Below the pieces are notes generated by a model. That model had not been told where the DNA came from. It saw only the letters and a list, made by a program, of their open reading frames with translations, and made no database searches. A DNA stretch of 64,000 nucleotides from Neisseria yangbaofengii (lineage in GTDB: Bacteria > Pseudomonadota > Gammaproteobacteria > Burkholderiales > Neisseriaceae), in NCBI RefSeq assembly GCF_014898075.1, contig NZ_CP062976.1:558001-622000 (forward strand). The letters run 5' to 3'. The position numbers and the translations under genes are program-made. Position 1 is the stretch's first letter. Each line of letters starts with the position of its first letter. This document shows, in pieces, positions 50,867-61,468 of the stretch.

Positions 50867-52084
50867 TTAGCCGCCGAAATCGTCTAGCAGGATGTTTTCG
50901 TCTTCCACGCCTAAGTCTTTGAGCATTTTGATTACGGCTTGGTTCATCACCGGCGGGCCGCACATGTAGAATTCGCAATCTTCAGGGGCTTCGTGGTTTT
51001 TCAGGTAGTTTTCATACAAGACATTGTGGATGAAGCCTGTATAACCATCCCAGTTGTCTTCCGGCAGTGGGTCGGAGAGGGCAACGTGCCATTCGAAATT
51101 GTCGTTTTCTGCAGCCAGTTCGTCGAAGTCTTCCACGTAGAACATTTCGCGTTTCGAACGTGCGCCGTACCAGAATGAGATTTTGCGTTTCGATTTCAGA
51201 CGGCGTAATTGGTCGAAAATGTGCGAACGCATAGGCGCCATGCCCGCACCACCGCCGATAAATACCATTTCGGCATCGGTGTCTTTGGCAAAGAATTCGC
51301 CAAACGGTCCGGAAATCGTCACTTTGTCGCCCGGTTTCAATGACCAGATGTAAGAAGACATTTGGCCCGGAGGCGCATCGGGTTCGCGTGGCGGCGGGGT
51401 AGCGATGCGCACATTAAGCATGATGATGCCTTTTTCTTCCGGATAAGAAGCCATCGAGTAGGCACGCAGAATCGGCTCATCTACTTTGGAAACATAGCGC
51501 CACAAATCGTGTTTGTCCCAGTCTTCGTGGTATTCCTCAGGAATATCGTAGTCTTTGTAGGCTACAGTATGCGGCGGGGCATCGATTTGGATATAACCGC
51601 CGGCGCGGAACGGCACTTCTTCACCTTCCGGAATCGCCAGTTTCAATTCTTTGATGAAGGTGGCTTTGTTGTCGTTGGAGATGACAGTGCATTGCCATTT
51701 CTTCACGCCGAATACTTCTTCCGGCACTTCGATATCCATGTCGGTTTTGACATTGACTTGGCACGACAACCGGCAGCCTGCTTTCGCTTCGCGCTTGGTG
51801 ATGTGGGACAGCTCGGTCGGCAGAATATCGCCGCCGCCGCTATTTACTACCACACGGCATTGGCCGCATGAGCCGCCGCCGCCGCAAGCCGAAGGAATGA
51901 AAATGCCTTCGTTGGCCAAGGCGCCCAAGAGCTTGCCGCCTGCAGGCATGGTCAGCTCTTTTTCGCCGTTTATTTTAATGGTGATGTCGCCTTCGTTAAC
52001 CAATTTTGATTTGGCAAACAGAATCATCAGCGCCAAAATCAAAATGATGACGGTAAACATCACAATACCTAAAATAATTTCCAT
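50867..52084 (-). CDS. nqrF: Na+-translocating NADH:quinone reductase subunit F
   Basis: NqrF takes electrons from NADH. The 405-residue protein has one N-terminal helix ([19 protein letters not shown]), a 2Fe-2S ferredoxin domain with [14 protein letters not shown] near residue 68 and the later cysteine in GCRLSC near 110, and then a ferredoxin-reductase-type FAD domain ([12 protein letters not shown] near 210). The NADH domain follows ([19 protein letters not shown] near 273, ending [12 protein letters not shown]). Start ATG at 52084 with an AAGGAAG site. Last gene of the nqrA-F operon. Confidence 0.97.
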   Translation of the reverse strand: MEIILGIVMFTVIILILALMILFAKSKLVNEGDITIKINGEKELTMPAGGKLLGALANEGIFIPSACGGGGSCGQCRVVVNSGGGDILPTELSHITKREAKAGCRLSCQVNVKTDMDIEVPEEVFGVKKWQCTVISNDNKATFIKELKLAIPEGEEVPFRAGGYIQIDAPPHTVAYKDYDIPEEYHEDWDKHDLWRYVSKVDEPILRAYSMASYPEEKGIIMLNVRIATPPPREPDAPPGQMSSYIWSLKPGDKVTISGPFGEFFAKDTDAEMVFIGGGAGMAPMRSHIFDQLRRLKSKRKISFWYGARSKREMFYVEDFDELAAENDNFEWHVALSDPLPEDNWDGYTGFIHNVLYENYLKNHEAPEDCEFYMCGPPVMNQAVIKMLKDLGVEDENILLDDFGG

Positions 52085-52096
52085 TGTGTGTCTTCC

Positions 52097-52690
52097 TTAT
52101 AACTGAATGCCTGAGAACGACATAAACGCCAAAGCCATCAGGCCGGCGGTGATAAAGGTAATACCCAGACCTTTTAAGCCGTCAGGTACATCGGCATATT
52201 TCAGTTTTTCGGTGATGCCGGCCAATGCCACAATCGCCAGCATCCAGCCTGTGCCTGCGCCGAAGCCGTAAACGATGGATTCGGTGAAATTGTAATCACG
52301 CTGAACCATGAACGATACGCCACCGAAGATGGCGCAGTTTACGGTAATCAGCGGCAGGAAAATACCGAGGGCGTTGTAGAGGGCGGGGAAGAATTTGTCC
52401 AATACCATTTCCAAAATCTGCACCAAAGCGGCGATCACGCCGATGAAGGTAATAAACTTCAAAAAGGTCAAATCCACGCCGTCAATCAGTGCACCTTCTT
52501 TCAGCAGCGAGTAAACCAATTGGTTGGCCGGAACTGAAACCGTCAATACCACGATGACTGCAATACCCAGACCAAAAGCAGTGGAGACTTTCTTAGACAC
52601 AGCTAAAAAGGTACACATGCCCAAGAAAAATGCCAAGGCCATATTCTCGATGAACACGGACTTAACGAATAAGCTCAGATAATGTTCCAT
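52097..52690 (-). CDS. nqrE: Na+-translocating NADH:quinone reductase subunit E
   Basis: A 197-residue membrane subunit with six helices. It carries the conserved half-helix [15 protein letters not shown] near residue 18, whose cysteine helps bind the iron centre shared with NqrD, and [11 protein letters not shown] near 110 with the second. Sodium and electrons move through the NqrB/D/E core. It starts three bases after the nqrD stop and ends 12 bases before nqrF. Confidence 0.97.
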   Translation of the reverse strand: MEHYLSLFVKSVFIENMALAFFLGMCTFLAVSKKVSTAFGLGIAVIVVLTVSVPANQLVYSLLKEGALIDGVDLTFLKFITFIGVIAALVQILEMVLDKFFPALYNALGIFLPLITVNCAIFGGVSFMVQRDYNFTESIVYGFGAGTGWMLAIVALAGITEKLKYADVPDGLKGLGITFITAGLMALAFMSFSGIQL

Positions 52691-52693
52691 GGA

Positions 52694-53320
52694 TTATTTC
52701 TCCACCTGTTCAGGTTTCCAAGTGCGGATTGCCCAAACCAGAAAACCGATAATAAAGAATGCGCTCGGCGCCAGCAGGAACAAGCCGTTGGCCTGATACC
52801 AGCCGCCGTCTTGGATGGTTTGGAAAATGGTCACGCCGAACAATTTGCCCGAACCGATCAATTCACGCAGGCTGGCAATGATGATCAAAATCAAGCCATA
52901 GCCCAAGCCATTGCCGAAGCCGTCAACAAAGCTTTCCAGCGGCGGCTCTTTCATCGCGAATGCTTCCGCACGGCCCATTACGATACAGTTGGTAATAATC
53001 AGACCCACGAATACCGATAATTGCTTAGACAATTCATAAGCAAATGCCTGCAAAATCTGGTCAACCAAGGTCACCAATGAGGCAATAATCGCCATTTGCA
53101 CGATAATGCGGATGCTGTTGGGAATGTAATTGCGCACCAGCGAGATAAACAGGCTGGAGAAACCGGTCACTAATGCCACGGAAATCCCCATGACGATGGC
53201 GGTTTCTAATTTGGTGGTGACAGCCAGTGCCGAACAAATCCCCAATACTTGCAGCGCAATCGGGTTGTTGTCGACAAATGGGGAGAACATTAAATGTTTC
53301 AAACGTTTGGTATCAGCCAT
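52694..53320 (-). CDS. nqrD: Na+-translocating NADH:quinone reductase subunit D
   Basis: A 208-residue membrane subunit homologous to NqrE in inverted orientation. It has the cysteine-containing [19 protein letters not shown] near residue 25 and [16 protein letters not shown] near 108 that hold the shared iron centre. The stop of nqrC and start of nqrD overlap as TAATG, so translation is coupled. Confidence 0.97.
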   Translation of the reverse strand: MADTKRLKHLMFSPFVDNNPIALQVLGICSALAVTTKLETAIVMGISVALVTGFSSLFISLVRNYIPNSIRIIVQMAIIASLVTLVDQILQAFAYELSKQLSVFVGLIITNCIVMGRAEAFAMKEPPLESFVDGFGNGLGYGLILIIIASLRELIGSGKLFGVTIFQTIQDGGWYQANGLFLLAPSAFFIIGFLVWAIRTWKPEQVEK

Positions 53321-54090
53321 TATTCTGCTCCTGCTTTCAGTTTGGCTAAGTAAGGTTTATAACCGTTTTCACCAAACCAGTAATCGAACGTACCTTGCAC
53401 GCCTTTGGTGGTCAGGGTCGCGCCGGACAAACCATCTACGCCGTGTTCTTGATCAGCGCCAGCACCTTTACCGACACGGATGGCAACGTTACCTTGCTCA
53501 TTGTAGAGTTTTTTGCCGACAAATTTTTGCTGCCACAACGGATTGGCAATTTCACCGCCCAAGCCCGGGGTTTCACCCTGCTCATAGTAGGTGATGCCGT
53601 TGAGTGTGTTACCGTCGGGTTTCACAGAAACAAAACCGTACATCACTGACCATAAGCCGTTGCCGTGCATAGGCAGAACGATTTGTTCAACCTTGCCGCC
53701 TTCGTCTTTCACTAAATAAACATCGGCAAGTTTGGCGCGGGTTTTGATGCTGGCCAAATCGTCTTCGGGATCAATGCGGACGTTTTGTTTCGGATCTTTA
53801 GCCGCACTGCGGGCATCGAAGCCTTCCGGCGGATTGTCAACGTATTCACCGGTTGTCAAATCAACAACACGCGGTTCGATTCTTTGAGAGTAGGTTTTAG
53901 CGATGTCGGTTTTCTCATCGAGCAAACCGGCTACGCTTAAGATGTAGCTTTGTTTGTCTTTAGCTTTTTGTTCAATTTGCTTCGGTTTGAGACCGACAGC
54001 AGAACCAGCCACCACTACAGAACAAACCAAGCTCACCACAATCACGACGGTCAGCGTGCCGCTGAAGCTGTCTTTATTGAATTTAGCCAT
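53320..54090 (-). CDS. nqrC: Na+-translocating NADH:quinone reductase subunit C
   Basis: A 256-residue subunit with one N-terminal helix and a periplasmic domain. It carries covalent FMN on the threonine of [14 protein letters not shown] near residue 226, the ApbE target motif. The start at 54090 ([20 protein letters not shown]) overlaps the nqrB end by 8 bases; the longer frame upstream is inside nqrB. FMN would be attached by ApbE encoded at 48835-49875. Confidence 0.97.
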   Translation of the reverse strand: MAKFNKDSFSGTLTVVIVVSLVCSVVVAGSAVGLKPKQIEQKAKDKQSYILSVAGLLDEKTDIAKTYSQRIEPRVVDLTTGEYVDNPPEGFDARSAAKDPKQNVRIDPEDDLASIKTRAKLADVYLVKDEGGKVEQIVLPMHGNGLWSVMYGFVSVKPDGNTLNGITYYEQGETPGLGGEIANPLWQQKFVGKKLYNEQGNVAIRVGKGAGADQEHGVDGLSGATLTTKGVQGTFDYWFGENGYKPYLAKLKAGAE

Positions 54091-55315
54091 TGGTGCGCGC
54101 CTTTCTGCGTTTGATGTTTGCTTGTGCGACGATGTAGTCGAAAATTGGGGCAAACAGGTTGGCAAACAGAATTGCCAGCATCATGCCTTCCGGATAGGCA
54201 GGGTTAACCACACGTATTAACACGGCCATTACACCGATTAATGCGCCATACCACCATTTACCGGTGTTGGTAAACGAAGCGGAAACCGGATCGGTTGCCA
54301 TAAACAGCATACCGATGGCAAAACCGCCTAATACCAAATGCCAATACCAAGGCATGGCAAACATAGGATTGGCATCTGAACCGATGGCGTTAAACAGCAA
54401 TGAAGTGGCAATCATACCGATCATGACACCGGCAATAATGCGCCAAGAAGCGATGCGGGCGAATACAATCATCAAGCCGCCGATAATCAGGGCGATGGTT
54501 GATACTTCGCCGACGGAGCCGGGCATATTACCAATGAAGGCATCCATCCAAGTAATCGGCTGACCGGTAGCAACGTTTTTCAAACCGGTCATGCCGTCTG
54601 AAGCCCATTGCGCCAAAGCAGTTGCGCCTGAATAGCCGTCAACGGCGGTCCATACTTTATCTCCACTGATGTTGGCAGGGTAAGCAAAGAACAGGAATGC
54701 GCGGCCAGCCAGAGCAGGGTTCATGAAGTTTTTACCGGTACCGCCGAACACTTCTTTCGCCACCACTACGCCAAAGGTAATACCCAAGGCTGCCTGCCAC
54801 AACGGCAGAGTAGGGGGAACGATTAAGGCAAACAGAATCGAAGTCACGAAGAAACCTTCGTTGATTTCGTGTTTGCGGATCATGGCGAACAAAACTTCCC
54901 AGAAACCGCCGACGATGAATACGGTGGCGTAAATCGGCACAAAGAAAATCGTACCGAAGAGCATTTTGCTCAACCAGCCGGCATCGGCAGCCATATGGAT
55001 GCCCAAGGCATTAGCCAAGGCATAGTGCCAATCATTGGTGATACTTTGCTGCAGTAATTCCGGTGTCAATACGCTGAATGCTTGTGCACCAACGTTGTAC
55101 ATACCGTAGAACATGGCCGGAAATAACGCCAGCCATACCATAATCATCATACGCTTAGAGTCGAGCGCGTCGCGGACGTGTGCCGCTTTGCGCGTTACCG
55201 TACCTTGCGTATAAAAAATCGTTGCCGCTGCTTCATAGAGCGCGTACCACTTTTCGTGCTTGCCGCCCGGCAGGAAGTGCGGTTCGATTTTTTCTAAAAA
55301 ATGTTTCAAGCCCAT
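54083..55315 (-). CDS. nqrB: Na+-translocating NADH:quinone reductase subunit B
   Basis: The 410-residue main membrane subunit, with about ten helices, covalent FMN, riboflavin and the quinone site. The FMN threonine lies in [13 protein letters not shown] near residue 233. The N-terminal segment [19 protein letters not shown] and [20 protein letters not shown] are family features. It starts two bases after the nqrA stop and overlaps nqrC. Confidence 0.97.
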   Translation of the reverse strand: MGLKHFLEKIEPHFLPGGKHEKWYALYEAAATIFYTQGTVTRKAAHVRDALDSKRMMIMVWLALFPAMFYGMYNVGAQAFSVLTPELLQQSITNDWHYALANALGIHMAADAGWLSKMLFGTIFFVPIYATVFIVGGFWEVLFAMIRKHEINEGFFVTSILFALIVPPTLPLWQAALGITFGVVVAKEVFGGTGKNFMNPALAGRAFLFFAYPANISGDKVWTAVDGYSGATALAQWASDGMTGLKNVATGQPITWMDAFIGNMPGSVGEVSTIALIIGGLMIVFARIASWRIIAGVMIGMIATSLLFNAIGSDANPMFAMPWYWHLVLGGFAIGMLFMATDPVSASFTNTGKWWYGALIGVMAVLIRVVNPAYPEGMMLAILFANLFAPIFDYIVAQANIKRRKARTNG

Positions 55316-55317
55316 AA

Positions 55318-56661
55318 TCAGCCTTCCTTCTCAATAGTATCCAGCACTTTGCGCAACAGCGGGCCGTATTCGTATTTGCCCGGGCAAACGAAGCTGCACA
55401 AGGCCAAATCTTCTTCGTCCAATTCCAGACAACCCAAGGCTTGCGCGCTGTCGGTATCGCCGACAATCAAATCACGCAAGAGTAAGGTCGGCAGGATATC
55501 GAGCGGCATGATGCGTTCGTATGTGCCGATTGGTACCATGGCACGGTCGCCGCCGTTGACAGCGGTGTTGAACTTGAAGAGTTTGCTTTTGAGAAAATGA
55601 CCGAGTGTGGTGCGGGTAATGGTGTATTTCTCAGCTTGAGGTGCAATCCAACCAAAAAATTCTTTGTGGCGACCTTCTTCCAAAACCGATACCTGATTGT
55701 GATAGCGACCGAGATAGTCGTGTGGGCCAGTGGCGATGCCGCCGTTTAAGACCGATCCGGAAATAATGCGGTTATCCGCATTCACCAATTCACCGGCAGT
55801 GAGTTGGGAAAGATTAGCACCTAAAACGGTACGCAACAGACGCGGTTTGCTGACTTGCGAACCACCCAAAGCGACCACGCGTTCGGTGTTCAGACGGCCT
55901 GTGGTAAACAGTTGGCCGATGGCAATCACATCTTGGTAGTTGATGGTCCAAACGGTTTTGTTCGCGCCGACCGGTTCGATAAAGTGGATATGCGTGCCGC
56001 TCAAGCCGGCCGGATGTGGGCCGTCGAATTCGTGCACAGCAATATTGGCTGCGCTTTCAGACGGTACATTGGCACCGGCTGCTTTACATACATGCACCGT
56101 GCGATCGGTCAATCGGCCCAATACGCGCAAACCGTTGGTGAAATCAGCCGCTTTTTCGGTGATGATCACAGTCGGGTCGGCAGCCAGCGGATTGGTATCC
56201 ATGGCGTTAACAAAAATCGCCGCGGGATTAGCGTCGACCGCAGGCGTTTTGCTGAACGGGCGGGTGCGCAAGGCAGTCCACAAACCTGATTGAATCAGAT
56301 TGGCACGCACTTGTTCGTTGTCCAAACCTGACAAGGCTTCGGCAGAGTATTGCTCGAAGGTGATTTCATCGTTGCCTGCAACGGAAATCACCACGGATTG
56401 CAATACGCGTTTTTCACCACGGTTGATTGCCGTGATCGTGCCTGAAGCCGGTGCGGTAAACACCACGCCCGGGTTTTTCTTGTCTTCAAACAATACTTGG
56501 CCTTTTTTGACGACATCGCCTTCCTTGACTTTCATCGAGGGGCGCATGCCGACATATTCTTCGCCAAGCAACGCGACTTCGGTAATGGCCGGACCATCAT
56601 AGATGGTTTGTTCCGGTCGGCCTGCAATAGGCAGGTCTAAGCCTTTTTTTATCTTAATCAT
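55318..56661 (-). CDS. nqrA: Na+-translocating NADH:quinone reductase subunit A
   Basis: The 447-residue soluble cytoplasmic subunit near the quinone site, opening [22 protein letters not shown] with a barrel-sandwich biotinyl-like domain ([21 protein letters not shown] near 40-62). It has the RnfC-type middle and C-terminal domains ([27 protein letters not shown] near 405). First gene of nqrABCDEF. An uptake sequence lies within the gene near 55889. Start ATG at 56661. Confidence 0.97.
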   Translation of the reverse strand: MIKIKKGLDLPIAGRPEQTIYDGPAITEVALLGEEYVGMRPSMKVKEGDVVKKGQVLFEDKKNPGVVFTAPASGTITAINRGEKRVLQSVVISVAGNDEITFEQYSAEALSGLDNEQVRANLIQSGLWTALRTRPFSKTPAVDANPAAIFVNAMDTNPLAADPTVIITEKAADFTNGLRVLGRLTDRTVHVCKAAGANVPSESAANIAVHEFDGPHPAGLSGTHIHFIEPVGANKTVWTINYQDVIAIGQLFTTGRLNTERVVALGGSQVSKPRLLRTVLGANLSQLTAGELVNADNRIISGSVLNGGIATGPHDYLGRYHNQVSVLEEGRHKEFFGWIAPQAEKYTITRTTLGHFLKSKLFKFNTAVNGGDRAMVPIGTYERIMPLDILPTLLLRDLIVGDTDSAQALGCLELDEEDLALCSFVCPGKYEYGPLLRKVLDTIEKEG

Positions 56662-57147
56662 GGAGATGCGTTACTTCTTATCTAGGTTAAAAAACTGGCA
56701 AGCCGATGGCGTTGAGTTTGGCCACCGACGTCGGTATTTTGGATGACGACACATTTTTCTTCAAAATCAAATAAATTCATTCGGTCATCAGTTTAATAGT
56801 TAATCCTTGTTTTTATTATTAAATAGCGGATGATTGCTGATTGAGGCCGTCTGAAACTTGGTTTCAAGGAAGGAGCAATTTAAAAATATTTGGATGAGTA
56901 AATAAAATCTTTGGGATTTTAACAGGAATGGACAGATTTTTGTCACATTCCGCCAGATTTTTTCACTTATAAGGCTAATTTAGTAAGCCATAATAACTAA
57001 TAATTTATGATATAAAAATAATATCTTAAGAAACGGTATGGATGGGAAATGTTTGAGGCCGTCTGAAAAGAGTAGGCGGATTATTGAAGCAGGCCAATAA
57101 AAGTAAGACTAAAATAAACCCGTATTCAACCCAATCGGAGAATCATC
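56662..57147. other. AT-rich divergent spacer upstream of nqrA and the aldo/keto reductase gene
   Basis: It should hold the nqr operon promoter. I see two lone uptake sequences (near 56844 and 57055), an AT-rich stretch at 56930-57040 and no gene. No promoter is clear enough to mark. Confidence 0.5.
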
Positions 57148-57158
57148 ATGGTAAAAAT

Positions 57159-57986
57159 ATGCTGCCCAATCACAGTAAATTAGGCATGGGAACATGGTAT
57201 CTTGGCGATCGAGCTGCCACGCGCCAAGAAGAAATTGCCGCATTGCGCTACGGTTTGGAGCATGGTGTGCCGATTATCGATACCGCCGAAATGTATGGCA
57301 ACGGGTGCTCGGAAAATCTGGTCGGAGAAGCGATTCAGCCCTTTACCCGCGACAGTATTTACCTGATTTCCAAAGTGTTGCCGGGCAATGCCAACCGCCG
57401 CAATTTGGAGCGCAGCTTGGATGCATCGCTGCGCCAATTGCAAACCGATTATTTGGATATGTATCTTTACCATTGGCGCGGCGCTACGCCTTTGGCTGAA
57501 ACGGCCGGGCTGATGGAAAATATGGTACAAAAAGGCAAAATCAAAGTATGGGGCGTGTCGAACTTTGATTTGGAAGACATGCAGGAATTATACGATGCCG
57601 GCGGCACCAATTGTGAAGCCAATGAAGTGTTGTATTACTTGGGTTCGCGCGGTATCGAGTTTGTCCTGAAACCATGGCAGGATGCCAACGCGATTTCCAC
57701 CATTGCCTATTGCCCTCTGGCGCAGGCCGGTGATTTGCAGGTCGGTTTACTGCATAACCCGGTGGTGGGCAAAGTGGCGGACGAGCTCAACATCAGCGCG
57801 TATCAAGTGTTACTGTGTTTTACCTTGGCACAGGAAAATATGGTGTCGATTCCGCGCACCGGCAAAACGGCGCATATGAAGGAATTGGTTGATTGCTTGG
57901 ATATCCATTTGTCGCCTGAGCAATACGCGGCTTTGGATGAAGCTTATCCTGCACCGCAATGGCGCGTGCCGCTGGATATTCAATAA
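57159..57986 (+). CDS. Aldo/keto reductase, start region probably frameshifted
   Basis: A 275-residue NAD(P)H-dependent reductase of the AKR5-like bacterial group. The catalytic tetrad is visible: aspartate in IIDTAEMYG with the tyrosine just after, lysine in LISKVLPG near 72, histidine in YLYHWRGAT near 105. The phosphate-binding end is SIPRTGKTAHMKELV near 233. The only good ribosome binding site (CGGAG, 57136) points at an ATG at 57148 that is out of frame by one base. One more A in the A5 run at 57053-57057 would join it (MVKNMLPNHSKLG). The in-frame ATG at 57159 is used here but is about 19 bases from the site. Confidence 0.85.
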   Translation: MLPNHSKLGMGTWYLGDRAATRQEEIAALRYGLEHGVPIIDTAEMYGNGCSENLVGEAIQPFTRDSIYLISKVLPGNANRRNLERSLDASLRQLQTDYLDMYLYHWRGATPLAETAGLMENMVQKGKIKVWGVSNFDLEDMQELYDAGGTNCEANEVLYYLGSRGIEFVLKPWQDANAISTIAYCPLAQAGDLQVGLLHNPVVGKVADELNISAYQVLLCFTLAQENMVSIPRTGKTAHMKELVDCLDIHLSPEQYAALDEAYPAPQWRVPLDIQ

Positions 57987-58037
57987 TCAAAAAAGTTTAA
58001 TAAAAAGCCGTTTGGAAAATGAATTTTCAGACGGCCC

Positions 58038-58150
58038 GAGACCTTTGTAAGACTCAGTTCGAACCAATAAAACTATGCCCGTTATTCCCGCGCAGGCAGG
58101 AATAACGGCTTCAAAGATTTCTGAAAATTTACGATTTTTGCAAAGGCTTC
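58038..58150. repeat. Small element with IS1106-like ends around a dRS3-like palindrome
   Basis: A 113-bp unit starting GAGACCTTTGTAAGA and ending TTTTTGCAAAGGCTTC, so its ends are inverted copies like those of IS1106. Inside is GTTATTCCCG...GGAATAAC (58081-58106), a dRS3 with one mismatch. It fits a small non-autonomous element that an IS5-type transposase could move. Confidence 0.6.
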
Positions 58151-58167
58151 GGTGTTTTGATTAAACA

Positions 58168-59460
58168 TCAATCTTTCAAACGGAATTCCGCAGCACGGGC
58201 GTGAGCGGTCAGGCTTTCGCCGTGTGCCAGCACACTGGCGATTTGCCCCAGTTTTTGCGCGCCGGCTTCGGAAACCTGAATCAGGCTTGAGCGTTTTTGG
58301 AAATCGTATGTGCCCAATGGCGACGAGAAACGGGCGGTGCGGCTGGTCGGTAGAACGTGGTTCGGGCCGGCGCAGTAGTCGCCGAGGCTCTCGCTGGTGT
58401 ATTTGCCCATGAAAATCGCACCGGCATGGCGGATTTTCCGCGCCCATGCTTCGGCATTTTCAACCGACAATTCCAAGTGTTCCGGCGCGATGTAGTTGGC
58501 AATCTCGCAGGCCTCGTCCAAATCTTTAGCCAAAATCATGGCGCCACGGTTGGCCAAGCTGGCTTCGATGATGTCGCGGCGAGGCATCTCTTCAATCAGC
58601 TTGTCCATCGCCGCTTTTATTTCGTCCAAATACTCTTGCGACGTGCCGATCAAAATGGCTTGTGCGATTTCGTCGTGTTCCGCTTGGCTGAATAAGTCCG
58701 TCGCTACCCAATCGGCAGGCGTGGTGCCGTCGGCAATCACCAGAATTTCAGACGGCCCTGCCACCATATCGATCCCGACCACGCCGAATACACGACGTTT
58801 GGCTGCGGCGACAAAGGCATTGCCGGGGCCGGTAATTTTATCGACTTGCGGCACGGTTTCTGTGCCATAAGCCAATGCTGCTACGGCCTGCGCGCCGCCT
58901 ACAGTAAATACTTTGGTCACGCCGGCCACGTAAGCGGCGGCCAGAACGATGTCGTTGCGTTCGCCTTTCGGTGTCGGCACGACCATGATGATTTCTTTTA
59001 CGCCGGCCACGTGCGCAGGCATGGCGTTCATAATCACGCTGCTTGGGTAGGCCGCTTTGCCGCCCGGTACATAAATGCCCACGCGGTCGAGCGGGGTGAT
59101 TTGTTGGCCGAGCAAAGTGCCGTCTTCATCGGTATAGTGCCACGATTCCATTTTTTGGCGTAGGTGGTAGCTTTCCACGCGTTTGGCAGCGGTTTGTAAG
59201 GCCGTCTGAACTTCTGCCGGAATGCGTTCAAATGCGTTTTTCAAATCGTCTTGGGTTAAGGTCAAATCGGCGATGGTTTGCGCGGACGTGCCGTCAAATT
59301 TATTGGTGTATTCGATTAAGGCCGCATCGCCGAGTTTTTGTACGTCGGCGCAGATGTCGGCAACGGTTTGATCGACTTTGGGGTCTTGGGCGGTTTCAAA
59401 AGCCAGCAGGGCTTTAAGCTCGGCTTGGAAACTGTTGGATCGCGTGTTGAGGAATTTCAT
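58168..59460 (-). CDS. hisD: Histidinol dehydrogenase
   Basis: HisD oxidises histidinol to histidine in two NAD+-dependent steps at a zinc site. The 430-residue length is normal. Visible are [19 protein letters not shown] near residue 128, [15 protein letters not shown] near 210, [15 protein letters not shown] near 231, the metal-binding AEHDEIAQ near 262 and [12 protein letters not shown] near 370. Two uptake sequences lie inside the gene (near 58749 and 59202). It follows hisG by about 90 bp. Start ATG at 59460. Confidence 0.96.
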   Translation of the reverse strand: MKFLNTRSNSFQAELKALLAFETAQDPKVDQTVADICADVQKLGDAALIEYTNKFDGTSAQTIADLTLTQDDLKNAFERIPAEVQTALQTAAKRVESYHLRQKMESWHYTDEDGTLLGQQITPLDRVGIYVPGGKAAYPSSVIMNAMPAHVAGVKEIIMVVPTPKGERNDIVLAAAYVAGVTKVFTVGGAQAVAALAYGTETVPQVDKITGPGNAFVAAAKRRVFGVVGIDMVAGPSEILVIADGTTPADWVATDLFSQAEHDEIAQAILIGTSQEYLDEIKAAMDKLIEEMPRRDIIEASLANRGAMILAKDLDEACEIANYIAPEHLELSVENAEAWARKIRHAGAIFMGKYTSESLGDYCAGPNHVLPTSRTARFSSPLGTYDFQKRSSLIQVSEAGAQKLGQIASVLAHGESLTAHARAAEFRLKD

Positions 59461-59507
59461 GGTTTGCCTTGATTCTAATTGATTAAGATAAGAACAAAAG
59501 AAAGCGC

Positions 59508-59546
59508 TTTCAGACGGCCTGCTTATCGGAAAAAGGCCGTCTGAAA
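59508..59546 (-). terminator. Inverted uptake sequences between hisG and hisD
   Basis: TTTCAGACGGCCT and its complement around a 13-base loop. Within the operon, so perhaps a partial stop. Confidence 0.5.
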
Positions 59547-59550
59547 AATA

Positions 59551-60207
59551 TTATTTTTCGCTGTTTATCACACCGGCAAATGCTTGGATAATCGGTTCGA
59601 GCAGGATGTGTTTGGTTTTCAGCGCGGCTTTATTGACGACTAAGCGGCTGGAAATATCGACAATGTGTTCCACGGCTTCAAGGTTATTGGCTTTGAGTGT
59701 GCCGCCGGTGGAAACCAAATCGACAATCGCATCACTCAAGCCGACCAGTGGCGCTAGTTCCATTGAACCGTAAAGTTTGATGATGTCGACGTGTACGCCT
59801 TTGGCGGCGAAGTGTTCGGCGGCGATATTCGGGTATTTGGTGGCAATACGCAAGCGGCTGCCGGGTTGGGAAGCGCTTTCGTAATCAAAGCTTTTGCGCA
59901 CGGCAACCATCATCCGGCATTTGGCAATCTGCAAATCGAGCGGTTGATACAGGCCGTCGCCGCCGTGTTCGATTAAGACGTCTTTACCGGCAATGCCGAA
60001 ATCGGCCGCTCCGTATTGCACATAAGTTGGCACGTCGCTTGCGCGCACAATTACCAAGCGGATGTTATCGTGATTGGTGTCGATAATGAGTTTGCGTGAT
60101 TCTTCAGGGTTTTCGGTCGGAACGATACCGGCAGCGGCCAGCAAGGGAAGGGTTTCTTCGAAAATCCGGCCTTTGGAAAGGGCAATGGTTAATGCGTTGT
60201 CAGTCAT
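59551..60207 (-). CDS. hisG: ATP phosphoribosyltransferase, short form
   Basis: HisG joins ATP and phosphoribosyl pyrophosphate in the first step of histidine synthesis. At 218 residues it is the short form, which lacks the regulatory C-terminal domain and needs HisZ; hisZ is not in the window. It has [18 protein letters not shown] near residue 7, [14 protein letters not shown] near 72, [14 protein letters not shown] near 120 and the PRPP loop [14 protein letters not shown] near 163. Start ATG at 60207. It leads into hisD. Confidence 0.95.
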   Translation of the reverse strand: MTDNALTIALSKGRIFEETLPLLAAAGIVPTENPEESRKLIIDTNHDNIRLVIVRASDVPTYVQYGAADFGIAGKDVLIEHGGDGLYQPLDLQIAKCRMMVAVRKSFDYESASQPGSRLRIATKYPNIAAEHFAAKGVHVDIIKLYGSMELAPLVGLSDAIVDLVSTGGTLKANNLEAVEHIVDISSRLVVNKAALKTKHILLEPIIQAFAGVINSEK

Positions 60208-60245
60208 GGTGGGTTCTGCTCTATTTTACGTGTGCGGATAGTGAG

Positions 60246-60275
60246 AGGCCGTCTGAAAAAGCTTTTCAGACGGCA
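60246..60275 (-). terminator. Inverted uptake-sequence terminator
   Basis: AGGCCGTCTGAAAA and TTTTCAGACGGC with a tiny loop, between the SCO gene and hisG on the minus strand. Confidence 0.7.
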
Positions 60276-60295
60276 TCGGTTTTATAATTATAATA

Positions 60296-60970
60296 TTATA
60301 ATAAAGTGCGGATGTCGGCGGCAACGGCATCAGGCTCGGTGCCGTAAGGTGAGAAGATGGCGACTTCGCCTTCTTTATCAATTAAATACGCGCCTGACGT
60401 ATGGTCAACGAGATAGTTGGTGCTGTCTTCTTTTTGGTTGACTTTGGCGGACACCACGCGGTATTGCTGCTTAATTACCGGCAGGGTTTGGCCTTCGGTG
60501 GCGGTAATGCCGATGAAATCAGGGTGGAATTGTTTGGCGTATTTGCCGATTAGCTCCGGTGTATCTCGTTCAGGGTCAACGCTGGCGAACACGACTTTTA
60601 CGTTTTTGGCATCATCCCCCAATTGTTTTAAAGCGTCGCTGTAAGTCAGCAATTCAGTCGGGCAAACGTCAGGGCAGTGGGTATAGCCGAACGACAGCAC
60701 CACCACATTGCCTTTTAAGTCGCTGAGTTTAAACGGCTTGCCTTCACCATCGGTCATTTCAAAATCACCGCCGATATCTTCTTTGCGCATATCGGTGCCG
60801 TTGATTTGGCCGGGTGCGGCTGCTTTTTGGGCGGGTGCGGATCCAGTGCTTGGGACAGTGGAAGCAGGGGCTTCGGGTGTTTTGGGAGCGGCTTCTTCTT
60901 TAGGTTGGCAGGCAGCCAGAGCAGCTAAGGCAAAAACGCTGAACACAAACTTTTTGGCTGTGATGAGCAT
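60296..60970 (-). CDS. SCO1/SenC-family copper chaperone lipoprotein
   Basis: A 224-residue lipoprotein (lipobox ALAAC near residue 21) with a low-complexity proline/alanine linker to about residue 60 and a thioredoxin-fold SCO domain. The copper site is CPDVC in SFGYTHCPDVCPTELL near 118 with the distal histidine in NYLVDHTSGAYLI near 197. SCO proteins load copper into cytochrome oxidase and protect against peroxide. Start at the ATG at 60970, which has a GGAGAATA site; the upstream extension is not a signal peptide. Confidence 0.93.
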   Translation of the reverse strand: MLITAKKFVFSVFALAALAACQPKEEAAPKTPEAPASTVPSTGSAPAQKAAAPGQINGTDMRKEDIGGDFEMTDGEGKPFKLSDLKGNVVVLSFGYTHCPDVCPTELLTYSDALKQLGDDAKNVKVVFASVDPERDTPELIGKYAKQFHPDFIGITATEGQTLPVIKQQYRVVSAKVNQKEDSTNYLVDHTSGAYLIDKEGEVAIFSPYGTEPDAVAADIRTLL

Positions 60971-61200
60971 GGGGTATTCTCCGATTGAGTTAATTTTGCG
61001 AGACAATATCCCGTATCTTAACGCTTTTGTCCGTTGAAATGTAACATTTCTGGTGAATTTTATAGAAAATTCATCAAAGTTTGATATAAAAGCATATTCG
61101 GGCTGCGCATCAGTACCAAATGGGTTTTAAGGGTGATAAATATAATTTCATTTTTAATCAATAAGTTGTCATTTAATTGTTAAAAAATCATTCAAAGTAC

Positions 61201-61228
61201 TTTACAGGTTTTTTGTGCCGGCTATAAT
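61201..61228 (+). promoter_or_regulatory. Promoter of tRNA-Leu
   Basis: TTTACA at 61201-61206 and TATAAT at 61223-61228 with a 16-bp spacer, 15 bases ahead of the tRNA. Confidence 0.75.
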
Positions 61229-61243
61229 AGCCACTTCTTCACC

Positions 61244-61328
61244 GCCCAGGTGGCGAAATTGGTAGACGCAGGGGACTCAAAATCCCCCGCCGCAAGGTGT
61301 GTCGGTTCGAGTCCGACCCTGGGCACCA
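61244..61328 (+). tRNA. tRNA-Leu (anticodon CAA)
   Basis: 85 bases with encoded CCA. The acceptor stem GCCCAGG pairs with CCTGGGC, the D-arm has GGTAGACGC, and the anticodon loop is CTCAAAA (anticodon CAA, reads UUG). A long class-II variable arm (GCCGCAAGGTGTG) and the T-loop GGTTCGAGTCC complete it. Confidence 0.97.
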
Positions 61329-61336
61329 AATTCTGA

Positions 61337-61366
61337 AAACGGCCGCTTAAAAGCGGCCGTTTTTGT
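61337..61366 (+). terminator. Intrinsic terminator of tRNA-Leu
   Basis: AAAACGGCCGCTT and AAGCGGCCGTTTT form a perfect stem followed by Ts. Confidence 0.93.
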
Positions 61367-61468
61367 TTTGCGTTATAAAAACATAATATTTCATTTCATA
61401 TCATGCTTGGGAGTGGCATTCGTTTGCCAGCGGGAAATCTGTTGAATTTTATTTCCACGGATTTCATC

